The notes beneath the pieces are model-generated. The model ran no database searches. It saw only the letters and a list, made by a program, of their open reading frames with translations, and was not told the DNA's origin. 64,000 nucleotides of DNA, taken from assembly GCA_030762175.1 (NCBI GenBank), contig CM060834.1:32982501-33046500 (forward strand), in the 5' to 3' direction. Position numbers and translations under genes: made by a program. Numbering within the stretch: the first letter of the stretch is position 1; each line of letters opens with the position of its first letter. The DNA comes from Metallyticus violacea (taxonomy: Eukaryota > Arthropoda > Insecta > Mantodea > Metallyticidae). This document shows, one piece after another, positions 1-12,800 of this stretch.

Positions 1-73
1 GATGTTGGAATATTTTTTTAGTCTTAACTTTTTTGGCACTAAGTTCCATTCTCTGTGTAGTGTCTTTACTTAC

Positions 74-267
74 TCTGGATAAGTTAGAAGCATTGGGTCC
101 AAACGCTCCATGTAGGTTTGAACAGCTGGAACAAGCATACACAAGAAGAACGTGACAGTAAAGATGACTTTATCCCATTTCCTATATTTGTTTACCAATG
201 CAAGAACTAGAATGGCCACAGCAAAATTCTGAAAATCTGCAGCTAAGTACCAACCATGCTGCAAGCA
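74..267 (-). CDS. NRF-6-like gene, exon 8 (last exon in the window)
   Basis: Acceptor ttttttaacag and donor GTAAGT (bases 73-68 on the minus strand), phase 0 to 2. It encodes CLQHGWYLAADFQNFAVAIL, the highly conserved 'C-x-x-HGWYLAxDxQ' motif of NRF-6-like proteins, followed by two hydrophobic helices and VQTYMERLDPM. The remaining helices must lie left of position 1. Confidence 0.92.
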
Positions 268-1397
268 CTGTTAAAAAACAACAAATAAAAAAAAACATTA
301 TATTAACTTACAGAAATAATAAAATTACTATTCTAAAAATATTTAAGACAAAAGTCAATGCATTAAAACTTTTGTCTTCTAATTAAAGATATGTTAGCAA
401 TAAAAGAAACAAAAAGAAGGAAAAACTTATCGTCAGCATGCATGTTTTCTGTGCAGTCCTAAATACTGTGACTAACCAATTTGAATGAAATGTTGTATAA
501 CTCGTACATGCTCTTTACAATCATGCAAAATTTATCCTTTTCCGAAATTCATCCCGAAACACGCAAAATAAAAACTGGCTTTCAGCTTTCAACCAATGTG
601 AACCAAACAGACCGCCACGAGTGTCCGAGGTCGTTAAGGCACGGACTCGTGAGTGTGAGGTCTGCGGTTCGAATCCCGCCATGACCGTCCTCCCTGACTG
701 GGGTTTTTTCCTGGTTTTCCTCAGTCTTCATAACTGGCAAATGCCGGGGAGGTACCTAAACTTAGGCCTGGAACGCTTCCTTCCTTAAAAAAAATATATC
801 CTTTCCCAGTTTATCATTTCATCTCATGTATCATCAGTGTTCACCGCCTGTGGTGCCTCAGTAGTGAAAACGGGCGTTAAACACTACTCAGAGAACCAAA
901 CAGCATAATTGTTTTTAGAAATAGTGTGGAAAATTTCAACTCCATTGCAAATTGCCTGTTTTTCCTAGGTTCGTCTCTTACTGGATTGAAAGGGTACCGA
1001 AATAGGTAGAAACCGCCCGCCTCACCATCTCAAAAATCTCAAAATTTAGATCTATGTAGAACATGACTAATTTTTTCGAGTATGTACATACCAATTAATG
1101 TAGACACTTTTATGATTATGATATGAAAACTTTGTTAAAATGTAACTATATGTAAATGTATATATATATACAATTCATAAAAAAACACTGAGAATGCAAT
1201 ATAAAAAAGTTGACATAAAATTTCACACTAAAAACCGTTCATTCTCAGCACGTGACCAAGAGCCAAGCTCGAAATATAGTGTAATTTTAGTGTTCAATTT
1301 TACGGTTTTTAGTGTGAAATTTTATGTCAACTTTTTTATATTGCATTCTCAGTGTTTTTTTTATGAATTTTATGCTTTTTAGAAGTTTTTATTATTC

Positions 1398-1450
<53 letters not shown>

Positions 1451-4400
1451 TATAGGCTGTTAAAGAACTACATGGAATTTTTTTCAGAGAGTGTGGAGGT
1501 GTCTTAGACAAGTGATTTGAGATAGAATACCTATGGCTTGTTTAAATTTCGAAGCTGTGGGTATAAGTTTCTAAAGTGCTAGTACGCCATTGGTTAATGA
1601 AGATGCCCTTCGAAAGTATGATAAACAATAACGATGGAGGTGTCAGAATGTATCACTCTTTTTTTATTTAATAGTGTTTAACGCCCGTTTTTACTAAGGC
1701 ACCACAGGCGGTGACATTGATGATACATACACTCGGAAAGTATTTTTTTTTTATAAAGAAGGAAGCGTTCCAGGCCGAAGTTTAGGGCACCTCCCCTCAT
1801 TTGCCAACGTACCACTCTGGCACAAAGGTTATGGCTTTAGCCTTTGAGTAAGATGTAGTTTATTTTCGAGTCTCGTTCTATAATATTTTTTGTTTTCTGA
1901 CTAGGTCCTAATAATGCAGTTTTTAGTCTACGTTTTAAGTTGATTTTCTAATTTATATACTTAAATCTTAATATACCAGCTCTTATAATCACATCCTTTG
2001 TAGTTGTAATTGTACTTGCCAATCAGAATCGTGTCCTAAGCATGTTTTAGGTCAGTTAAGTTTAGGTCTCATATTAGTATTAAGTTTATTATCCATTGTA
2101 TGTTGGTAATATATTCATTGTTGAGAAAGACAGTAAAACAACTGAACGGGCGACCTGCGGAACATCAGCTTCTAAGTTATGAATTATGCACACACACAGT
2201 TAAAGAGTTCCCTTTAGAGTGGACTACCTTTTGCACTTGCATTTACTTAGTCGGTCTTGGCTACATAATGCACGAAGGCAGTTCGATGATGGTCAGTGTT
2301 CCATTGTCAAATGATTAGTTCGAGATTTGAGGAATCTTTAGGGCATTGTCTTGAAAACGCTGATAACGAACTGCGGGCAATCGACATTTCTATGCTCGCA
2401 GGGTATTTTTAAAGACATTCTAAAATTTTTCACCTAAGTTGGCTCTAATACCAACTGATCAGCATCCGATGCCTAAAAGTTTAACATCATAAAATTGCGT
2501 TGTGTTTAGTTATGGACCATACATTATCTATCTCAAATCAATAATGTACCACTTCTCTACACTCTCTGAAATTATTTTAGGGTAGTTCATTAACAACCTG
2601 TATATTGTAAAATATAATAAGTCAGAATAAGCCAGCAACTAATTTATAAAACAGAGTTCATTATATTAATGAAACCTTGGCAAAATTAGGTAGAGTGGGT
2701 AGAAAAGGAATAGAGGTTAAAAGATCCCTGAAATACTAATATAGGAATTTGAAACTACAGGACGATAATATAATTAAAACTTGTGTAAAATACCAAATAA
2801 CAGTTTTGCACAATAACTCATGGAAGATACTGAAAGAAACCTTGGAAGAGATCGGTATGGGCGATAAATGGCAGGAGGGAGAAAATAATTCAGTAGCTTT
2901 GTGGAGGAAAGTAAGGAAGAGAATAGAAGATATTGGGAGGGAAGAGATTTGGTCAAGTTTAAAGAATAAAGGCTCTTTGAGAGTGTATAAGATATTAAAG
3001 AAAGACTGGGTTTGGGTTAAGATAAGCAAGGGAGGAAAGGATATGCACGAATGTAAACGAGGGCACTTATCTTAAAAGGATTTAGAAACAGCAATAGGGA
3101 AGTATGTGGGGAAACAGAGGGTGTGTTTCGTTGCTTAATGCAGTGTAAGGAAGCAAGCAATTCGAGAAAGCGTGTATGGAACTCAAAATGGAATAAAATG
3201 GAAAATAATATTATAGCAATAAAAATGTTGACAGAGGGTGGGAAAGAACTGGAGATATGGGTGAATATTTAGGAAGAGTAAGGGGCTATGGACTAGGAAA
3301 GTAAAGAGAGAAAAAGAGGAAAATTTTATCAAAGGGGGCTCTAACTCATGTCAACAACCAGGGAGTCGTGACTTGTTAGATCCTCAAGTAAAGTTGCTTC
3401 AGTCTCAGTTGCAAGAAATGTATAAATCATTTGTTATATTTTTTGCAATGAAACATTTAAGTAATTACTCTATTCTATATTAATAAAACCATTCATGTCA
3501 CCATTAATTGTCATATTTTACTCTTTTGACCAAAAAAGTGCTCTCGGTTTAATTTCTCGATGCTCAAATTTTAAGCTTTAGCAACAAAAAGTTAACGCGG
3601 GAATGATTTGTTGCCGAGAATTAGACTGTTAAGCTGAGAGGTTAAACTTTTCCCCGTGCTAGGTGTGTCCCGAGAAGGACGGTCAAACATGAGCACCCGA
3701 AAATGATTACATGAGCTGTAATGACTATGAATTTAACTGGCGAACAATGTACTGCAGCGGCGCGGAAAATACCCCAAATCTTCGGTGATGCTATTATAAA
3801 CAAATGGAGCAAAGAGGGCGTCCGAAGTTTTAGGAAGATAATGAAACACTCGGAGATGAGCCACTTACAAGAACAACAACGGTTAGCGAGGCTCTCTTAG
3901 CTATTATTAAGACGAACATCAGCCAGACTTGTTAGGAAATGGTGCAGCAATTAAACGGCAGTGCTGAAGCCATATGACTTTATCTTCATCAGCTAGGAAT
4001 AAAATATAAGCTCGGTCGCTAGATTTCACATGGGTTGACACCTGTTTTGCAATGTCAAGCCAGCAGAAACATTCCTTTGGTGATGGATTACTGACATGCG
4101 ATCAGAAGTGGATTCTCTACGACATTACAAGATGCTAATTGATTGGCAGCCTATTAATCTATACCCAAACTACCCAAACCGCCGCTGCATCAAAAGAGGA
4201 TTATGTTCTGAGTTTGGTGTACTAATCGGCCAAACAGTCAAGGTCATTATGTACTCTAATAAGCTGGAAAAGCTGAAAACTAAAGAGCCTCCTGTACTCA
4301 CGAATCTCAAAGGTGTTATTCTTTTGTATATAACGCAAAACCACACTCAAGTAAGTTGACTAGTAAACCATTATTCATCTTAGTTGGGAGTTGTAGTGTA

Positions 4401-7400
4401 TTTACCATATTAACCAATCATCAGATTATCTATCATATTTTCCTTCCTTTGGATATTCAGTTTCAAGTACAGCAATACTAAATCTTTGCTAAACTGAAAT
4501 AGCACTTGATGGATATTTTGTTTCCCGCTCTAAGGAGTTTTATCACAATGGCATGCTTAGTTTACCATCACGTTGACAGGAGGGTCTCTATAGCGACGAT
4601 GACTAATTTAATACTAAAGACATTATTTTGTTCAGAATGTGATACTTTGAAGTATCTAGTCTGAAACCGAGAGAAACTTCTTTGGTCAGTTGATTTGAAA
4701 TTGCTTATGAATAGCTACTGAAATTACCGGTTTGTCGCCGTGTACGTAGTTGTTGATATAAAGCATATTCAGCCACCAATAGTTCCTGCAATTCTCCACT
4801 TCAATCCCATAAATGGAATGCCAAAAAGGTCCTGATCCCAAGTATCTAAACCACGTGGCTGACAGACCTAAGATTACTGCATACGCTGGAGTTAATCTGA
4901 AACACAACATTCATAAGGACATTGTTTGTATTTGTTAGTAACTGAGAAATGAATGTGACGTGAACACACCAACAAGAAAGAAAATATTTTGTTTCTCTAT
5001 TTGTTGTTCATATAATTTGGCAATAATTCATAAAATGATTAGGTCTCCTCTTATAACGATGAGCAGTCTCTTCAGCGAGTCCTAAGCTGAAACTTAAGAA
5101 TCTTTCATTTCTGACGCTTTGTATATGTTAAAAAAGTAAATGTAATAAAAGTTGATCTCTGTGCTTTAGCGTTTCTACGTAGTTGGCCATATTTTAATGT
5201 TCTGGCACAAGAAAGCATGTGGAGCAGAATTGTAATTAAATAACTACAAAACAAATGAAGGATTTGTCTCCCGAAATTCATCAAAAAATATTACAAACTT
5301 TGGGGAAATGTACTGCTTCTTATAGTATAGTAATCATATAGTGTCGTAAGTTTAAATCTGGTAACATGTCAGTGGTCTTTGGAAAATTTTCGCAACAGAA
5401 AAAAACACATAAAATAAAGTTCATGATTTAATGTTGTAAGATCGATGAATGACTTTCAGGCACGTAATACCATAGTGTTTAGTGTATATCATGGAAGTCA
5501 TTCCATTCTACAGTAAAATTATTTGAGATGTGACCGCCTGAGCACGGCTGCTTATTGGAGAAATGCAGCCACGACAACCGGGAAAAGGGGAAATAATAGT
5601 CGCCGTAAGTAAAGTTTATTTTTTGTAGTTATATTGAAACTGGAAGAATACAATTATATTGTGTTTAAAAATTATCATAATAAGCATTAATCTGTTTTAT
5701 AACAGATGTTGAAAATGATGCTCCTCGGCGGCAATGCATTGCTGGCATCTGGGTAAGAAAGTCATGTATTTCATCTAACTTTTCTTTCGTAAGAACATGA
5801 AGGTTAAGAATATGTTTGTTGTATTGAGAGATATTGTCTCTCGCAAGTTTTTAACAAGTAGGCAGACGGCTACTCTACCTGGAAGAGTTCGTTCGTTTTC
5901 TGTATGTATCGTAAATAATATATCACTGTTCAAAACGATATTTATGTAACAGAATTCGCACAAAATTTACACATGATGAAAGTATCGAGTAACACGAAGG
6001 CACATTACGGTTTTGATGATTGCCTTTTCTCAGTAAGTAGCCGCGTTCTATCGACCCGTAACTGAAATAACCTCACTGTATCACATGCTGTACTGAAAGT
6101 TGGTTCCAATAGTAGCATGCGTTCAATCTCACAAAACATATGGTGTCAAAAAGCATACGATACGCACAAATTAACAAGTGCTATATCTTTAAAAACATGA
6201 ACATCATGAACAGCAGGAGTATCCATTTAACAGTACATACATGAGGCATTTATCTATGTAAACATACCACCTAACAAACTATTAAGAATCGCTATCCCGG
6301 TCAATGTTAAATTTAGCATTGACTGATCCATTATCTCAGAAAATACTGGTTATAGTAAGCTTAATTTTGTATGGTATACTTATGAACACTTTTTAACTTG
6401 ATTGGTGAAAAATAAAGTTGTAATGTGTGGTGTGTGCGTAATCAGGTATTTAACATGCAAAGAAATGGCACTTGACTTATCGAACCTTGAAAGAAATAAG
6501 GACCAGACTGTGGTCTGCATTCATAACCGCCCACATCATCATATGCAGAGGATTCTGTTCATTAGTTGATAACAATGTGGATCCCTTTAGCTCAGAAGAT
6601 GTTCTGATTTCTGCGGCAAATGGCGCATTCGCCTGTGTTAGAAATGTTCGAAAGAACAAGGCACATGCAGCCTAATGCCTGTTATGATCCCCCTCTGTTA
6701 ACTCATTGACAGTCAGAGTGCGAAAGATTTTGAAGTTTCTTTTCATGCAATTGTTGATCGCAACACTGCAACTAAACAGCGCGCTTTCTGAGAGATCGAG
6801 TCACTGACTTGGCGACTGCAGCACTAGTTTCTGCTCGAGTGGAGGGTCTCCTACTTCGCTTTGTAACTTTAACATACACCTTACCAAAATGAACTCTAAA
6901 ATCCACCGTGATAATCGCTCGTGGACTAGCACGGAGGTCACAAGTGTCTCTTCTAAACTCAAAACACTCGCATCCACCAGCATGCATTCTGAAAATTTGT
7001 TGATTTGTATTATTCATATTTTTTTAATCTATTAGCTATATTAATATTGTGTTTGCGTTTAGGTGGAAGCCAGTATTAAAGTTGTTACAAGTCTATAATC
7101 ACAAATAATAGCCATAAATGTATTAATAATTATGCCATAATAATAGGCTTTAGGTGTACTGGAACATTTCTCGTCCATGTACACCCTTTGACAAAGGGGG
7201 GGGGGAACTCATGAATGCAATATTCTTCTAAGTTTTATTCGTTACAGCGCGCGTTTCACAAGGTAACCAGCAAGGTTGTGTAGCCACTTCAGGGGTTATG
7301 TTATATGGCAAGTACTTAATACGCTGACTAGTGTGTATGTGTGTTCTGTTAGCTCTGTGTCAAAGTGTACAGTGATGTGGTTAACAGCGCAGGTTGCCCC

Positions 7401-9103
7401 CCCCCCCTCAGCATGAAGCCCCTTTTTTTTTTAATAAACCTTGGTTACATATTATGACAAATTAGTTTATTTATGGTTTCCCATACACAGACAGCAAGCA
7501 TTAACGTGAACAGATTATATATAAAATATTACAATATTTCCTGCAGTATTTGTTCTATCTAAATGCAATATGCTGCACATGCACGAAGTATAAAAAATGG
7601 CTTGTCGGCACAAATTTAAGGAGTCTGGAATGTTGTAGCCTCTCGTCCACACTGCTGTAGAAATTTGACATCTCTGCCCCGAAGATTGATAGTAGTTATA
7701 CATGCTGACAGTTCATACACGATTAATTTGTGTTTATTTCTGTGTGTATTTACTTTAGAAGTTTAAGGTATCTGTTTGTGTATTCATTTAGTTATTTGTA
7801 AAGAATAGATTTGTTGTGATTATAGTTTTGTTTGTGTACAGGTAATGTCACAAAGATCAAATAATACGCTAAAATATAATATAATATTAAGACTATGTGA
7901 TGATCTACATATACCTTATAAAACCAATAATAAAAAATAAAACAACTGTGTGGGATTTCAACCCAGGAGCTTACGCAGAACAATGCCTTCTAAACCGCTC
8001 GGCCACCGCTACTCTAACCTTGGGCTCTTTCCAGTTGTTTATGATGTAAGCATTACGTTTACAGGCAAAGCGCCACTCGCTGAATATGCGCTCGAGAATA
8101 CAGCGTTCATGAGCGTTCCCGAAGTTCCCCGATCGACACGTATCTGGGATGACTCATTTTTTGTCAAAGAGTTTACATACAATTATAAAAATATTACAAA
8201 ATAAGTGATCAACAAATTTGTCAATTTTTTTATCATCAATTAATTGCAAACAGTGTAAATTACCTTATGTAACGGAAGAAAATGATGCTTATATAACCGA
8301 AGAATGAAAATCCATGTTTTATGAAGCCCTCTGTACCCATATATCCAAGAAGATATCCACTGATGACAAAATATGTGCTAACAATTAAATGACCATTGAA
8401 GAACAGCGTCCGTGAAATATCTTGATATGACTGCAATCGATAAAAAGGTAAATCGAATTAGAATAATAGAATGAGCAAATGAAAGCATACATTTAATAAT
8501 TCTTTACAAGAAAATATAATAAAGGAAAATAACGTGACATACCAATTCAAACCATTCAAGGTTTTCCACACCAGCCAGAAGCATGATGAATATTTCATGT
8601 CCAAGTAGTATAAAATATAACGAGACCACACGAATAGTCTGAATTATACGTAGTGGCTTAAATGCAGGTGGGCTACTCAAACGTTTCCAATTTGTAATTA
8701 GCGAAAAACCAAGAACTGTAAACAAAAATGAATAACAATGACATATATACCTAAATAATAGCTCTACACAAAACATATGTATTAAATAAGTGAATTAAAA
8801 TCTTTGAATTTTCTTATGTTTAAAGAAGAATATATTTCTGATTTTCAACATGCAGAATTTGCAGTGGTGGTGGTCAAAATAGCTTCGTCTTAAATTTACT
8901 TTTGATAAAATTTTATATTAAAGTTAATATATTTTAATTTAATTACGTCTGTTGCTTTTCCTTGTCCTCTCAAAGAATGTTCAGTAAGTAATGTAATACA
9001 TTACTTATAGTGTTGCGGTATATACATCCTGTGTATACATACACTATCAATCATAATATTGCAAACGATAATTGTAATATTGCTACCATCGATTATTATG
9101 TCG

Positions 9104-9173
<70 letters not shown>

Positions 9174-9194
9174 TTACAGTTAATAATAAAAGTA

Positions 9195-9275
<81 letters not shown>

Positions 9276-9777
9276 TGGAAATTCTGGAGAAAAAAATCCT
9301 CTGTCAACTCTTAAGTTATACCTTCATGGGCCAGCAAAGATTTATAAGGACTTATATCTTCCTCCAAGAGAGATTATCCTTTCTGCTGCTTATTACTCCG
9401 TTCTCTTGGGCCTGCAGGACGCCCATGGCCAGCGCTCGGTATTCTATTTTTTCTTAGCAACCAAATGCTGAAGGGTTACTGACACAACGCATAACTAATT
9501 ACAGAAGTTGTTTTCGTACTTTGTTTAAAATTGGATGGTTTCTCAATGTTTATCAGTGGAAAGTTGACTTTCACAGTGTTAACTGTTAAGTTATAAAAAA
9601 GTGTATCTGTTTTGTGGCAATGAATAAAATGACCTTTCATTGAAGACTCCATTTTCGGGTCTAAGTTTAACTGTTCATTTGGAAGTGAATCGATCTGGAC
9701 CTCATTAATCGAAAGCTATAAGAACTTACTCAGCAAGATGGCACAAGATTAAAAATGTTTTTGTTATGTTATTTTTG

Positions 9778-9822
<45 letters not shown>

Positions 9823-12800
9823 TTATGGTTTGAAGCGTGTAAAGTGAGAGGTGATTATAGGAATGAGATTACAAAAAAATAGAAGGGTCAAATTTCAGGT
9901 ATTATATGCAAGTCACAATTTATTGTGAAATTACAATACATCAGTAGAGGTAATCCGGTTGAAAGATTCATAAAATTCATTGCTGTTTCTGAATTGAGTG
10001 TATAAGGCTTAAGGCGTACTTTAACAGCTAAATTAGAAGAGTTCCACATAACCAGAAGTTTATAGCACTAACGTACGAATACGCTGCAGTTATGAGAGAA
10101 TGTCGGGGAGGCATATTAGTCTTGATAAAAAAAAAATCCTTTCCCATTTTATCATCTCATTTCATGTCTCATCAGTGTCCGCCGCTTGTAGTAAAAACGG
10201 GCGTTAAAAATAGTTTTAAAAAACGCCATTTTGTGTCTTGTAGTTATGCCGCTGGTCCACGAGCCGCCACGGAAGTCCAGGTCGTGTTTCCCAACATTGT
10301 GACCATGGAGGTTGCTTTCCGTATTCTCTCCTTGAGTTCCTTTATCATGGGGCAAAGGCAGACATGCATATGTTCTCTTATGTAAACCCACAGGAAGAAG
10401 TCGGTTAATCTTGGTAGCTATTGCATTAAACAACATCCAGCGCTGACGCATGGAGGGTTGATCTGGGGAACCCCCAGAAGGTCCTCTGCTTCCATTCCAG
10501 ATGCCGGACAGAAACCTTTCCAAAGTGCAAGCCACATCACACCGCACCAGCCCACCTCGTTCTGCACTTTTGACTCCGTAGCAGAACCAAAGAAATTAAA
10601 TAAATTGAAAGGAGAGCGAAAATTCGTGAAATGTAAATATCCATCCCAGCTTTCACCTTAGTATATGGTAAACCTTGAAAACCCCAATGCCAGGATGTCC
10701 GGCCCAAAGGTTATTGAACCGGGACCTCTCGAAAGCGAGTCTCCCCTTGCTGAAAGAAAAAGTATCACAATTTACCTGCATAGCTGTCACATATCCATGT
10801 AGGAATGTCCAATCACAAAAACTTCAGCGCAGAAGTGAGCGCCGTAACATTTTCGGCTCGACACTGCACAGAAAACTGTGAGAGGCTTTTTCATCGCTGA
10901 AAATTGATCGATTCGTCAAGTTGGTAACCTTTTTTTGTCAGTCTTTGTCAGCTTCTGTTAGTTTGTATCGTAACTGCAATTTGTAGGATTTCAAAGTCAG
11001 TTTCTTTCGTGCAATTTCCCATACAGTCTTTAATGGCATTTGAAGCTCACGGGACACTCAATACCCACAGATGTTTTCCGACTCCGTGAATCTCTCTTCT
11101 TCATTCATACCAAGACTCCTATTTATTTGCTGAGGGCACAAGCAACCAACATGTGTTGGCTTTCTGCTCGGTGACTGTTTATAGATATATGTACATTTAT
11201 TACAACTATTCCGGCAGTAGTTGCAGAGGTTGAGAGAAACGATTTGTCAGTATCGAAGTGTGCAATAACAGCTCAAGTGTAAAGGGGTACCTGAATTTGG
11301 GCATCATGCTGAGGCAGAAAAATAGAACAACTAACGGACAAGTTTTAAAAATTAAACTGAAAATAATTAGTAAGAATTATTAAACTTACCCAGATTTATT
11401 CCCTTTTTCTCTTCATTTAGTATTCGCATGACCCCTTCATACAAAGTTGCGCCAAGTACTGTCATTATAATAATTAGAACTGTTGCACTGTAACAGAAAC
11501 ACAGACAACATTATCAACTTCGTTATTTTAAATACATTGGTACAAAGCATATAAAGGGGAAAAACAACAGAGTGCACAAAACGTAATTTTACAGGAGAGA
11601 AATTTTTAAACGTCTAAACTCGGTTATCTTTGTACCTTTGCAAGAGACAACATGTCTTAAAATGTTAGTACAGTACTAATTATTGTTTCAGCCTACCGCC
11701 ACGGGTGGCCGAGGCCGTTAAGATGTGGACTCGTGAGCGGAAGATCTGGGGTTCAACAAATGCCAGGGAGGTACCCCAAACTTAGGCCTGGAACGTTTCC
11801 TTTCTTAAAAAATATCCTTTCCCAATATATCATTTCCTTTCATGTATCATCAGTGTCCACTGCCTGTGGTGCCTCAGTAGTAAAAACGGGTGTTAAATAC
11901 CATTCAATTTTTTTTTTCAATTTGCATTCCTTAATTTTAGTTGCCCAATTAATTATTTAATTTACCTGTGGTTGGACTCCAATGGTTTGTCCCATGGATT
12001 TTGTAAGACAAAAATACACTTAGGATTATTAAATTAATTTTAATTTTATTATGTAATTACAAAAACGAAACAAGGACTTTTGTTGACAGACACCACTTTC
12101 TAAGCCTCAAGAGGATCCTATATGGTTCTCATTGTCAAGTCCCTTTGAATGTGTCTCTAAAAATCACTATCGTCGTTAGAGATATCATCTTCGTGTTCAG
12201 ATGGCAATAATTTTGACTGATGAGCATCTAGTTGTCGGCTGTAGTACCCCTTGGATCCCTCATCTTCACATAACTTCATCAAGTCCTTACACTTCCCTTT
12301 AGGCAGAGGTATAGGCGAGTGATTGGTTCTTGAAAACCTTGTGGCTGTGGCTGTTTCATCCTTTTGTATTTTGATGATGAGAAGGAACTCCATTGCAAGT
12401 ATCTCTATGATCTACAGTTTTGATTTTGACTGCAGCAATCTCAGCTGTTTCAGTGGCCTAACAGCAAAAGGTATCTCCTTCTTATAGGAACCGGAAGAAG
12501 GAATCCAATGTTGGTTGCTCACACGAGACCACAAGAAACGGATTAGGCCCCTGCGATCACTTCTCCCCAGCCTAATGGCTGGAGCTTCATTCTTTGCAGT
12601 ATTGGGAAGAAATGCCACATTAAGCAACTCAAGTAAATTAATTCTTAAACAATCTGAAACATTGCAATAACCTCACTACATTCAGTGATTATAACTTTTC
12701 AACTGCTACATGGACTGTGTACACCAAGAAGGTGGTGACTGTGTAATTTTTCATTACACGCAGTTTCTTCAATTGGCTACAGCGTAGATCGTATTGGTTT

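Larger units (their letters stand above)
268..4727. other. Intron 7 of the NRF-6-like gene
   Basis: 4.46 kb of mostly repeat DNA: SINE-A (611-892), a 66-bp-arm inverted repeat (1173-1368), TAA repeats, a TIR element (1452-2603) carrying a SINE-A fragment, a possible LINE tail (2749-3300) and a mariner relic (3745-4290). Nothing coding for the host is visible. Confidence 0.85.
8716..11389. other. Intron 4 of the NRF-6-like gene
   Basis: 2.67 kb with compound trinucleotide repeats, a SINE-A tail (10099-10210), a possible Tc1-like fragment (10230-10390) and a SINE-C copy (10390-10735). The rest is unremarkable AT-rich DNA. Confidence 0.85.

Noticed and set aside
9059..9457. 132-codon and 74-codon open frames across the compound microsatellite
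   Set aside because: They are runs of Ile, Ser and Asn produced by trinucleotide repeats, not protein genes.
10152..10547. 131-codon minus-strand frame
   Set aside because: It runs through SINE-C, a Tc1-like scrap and a SINE-A tail, so it is a chance frame over repeats.
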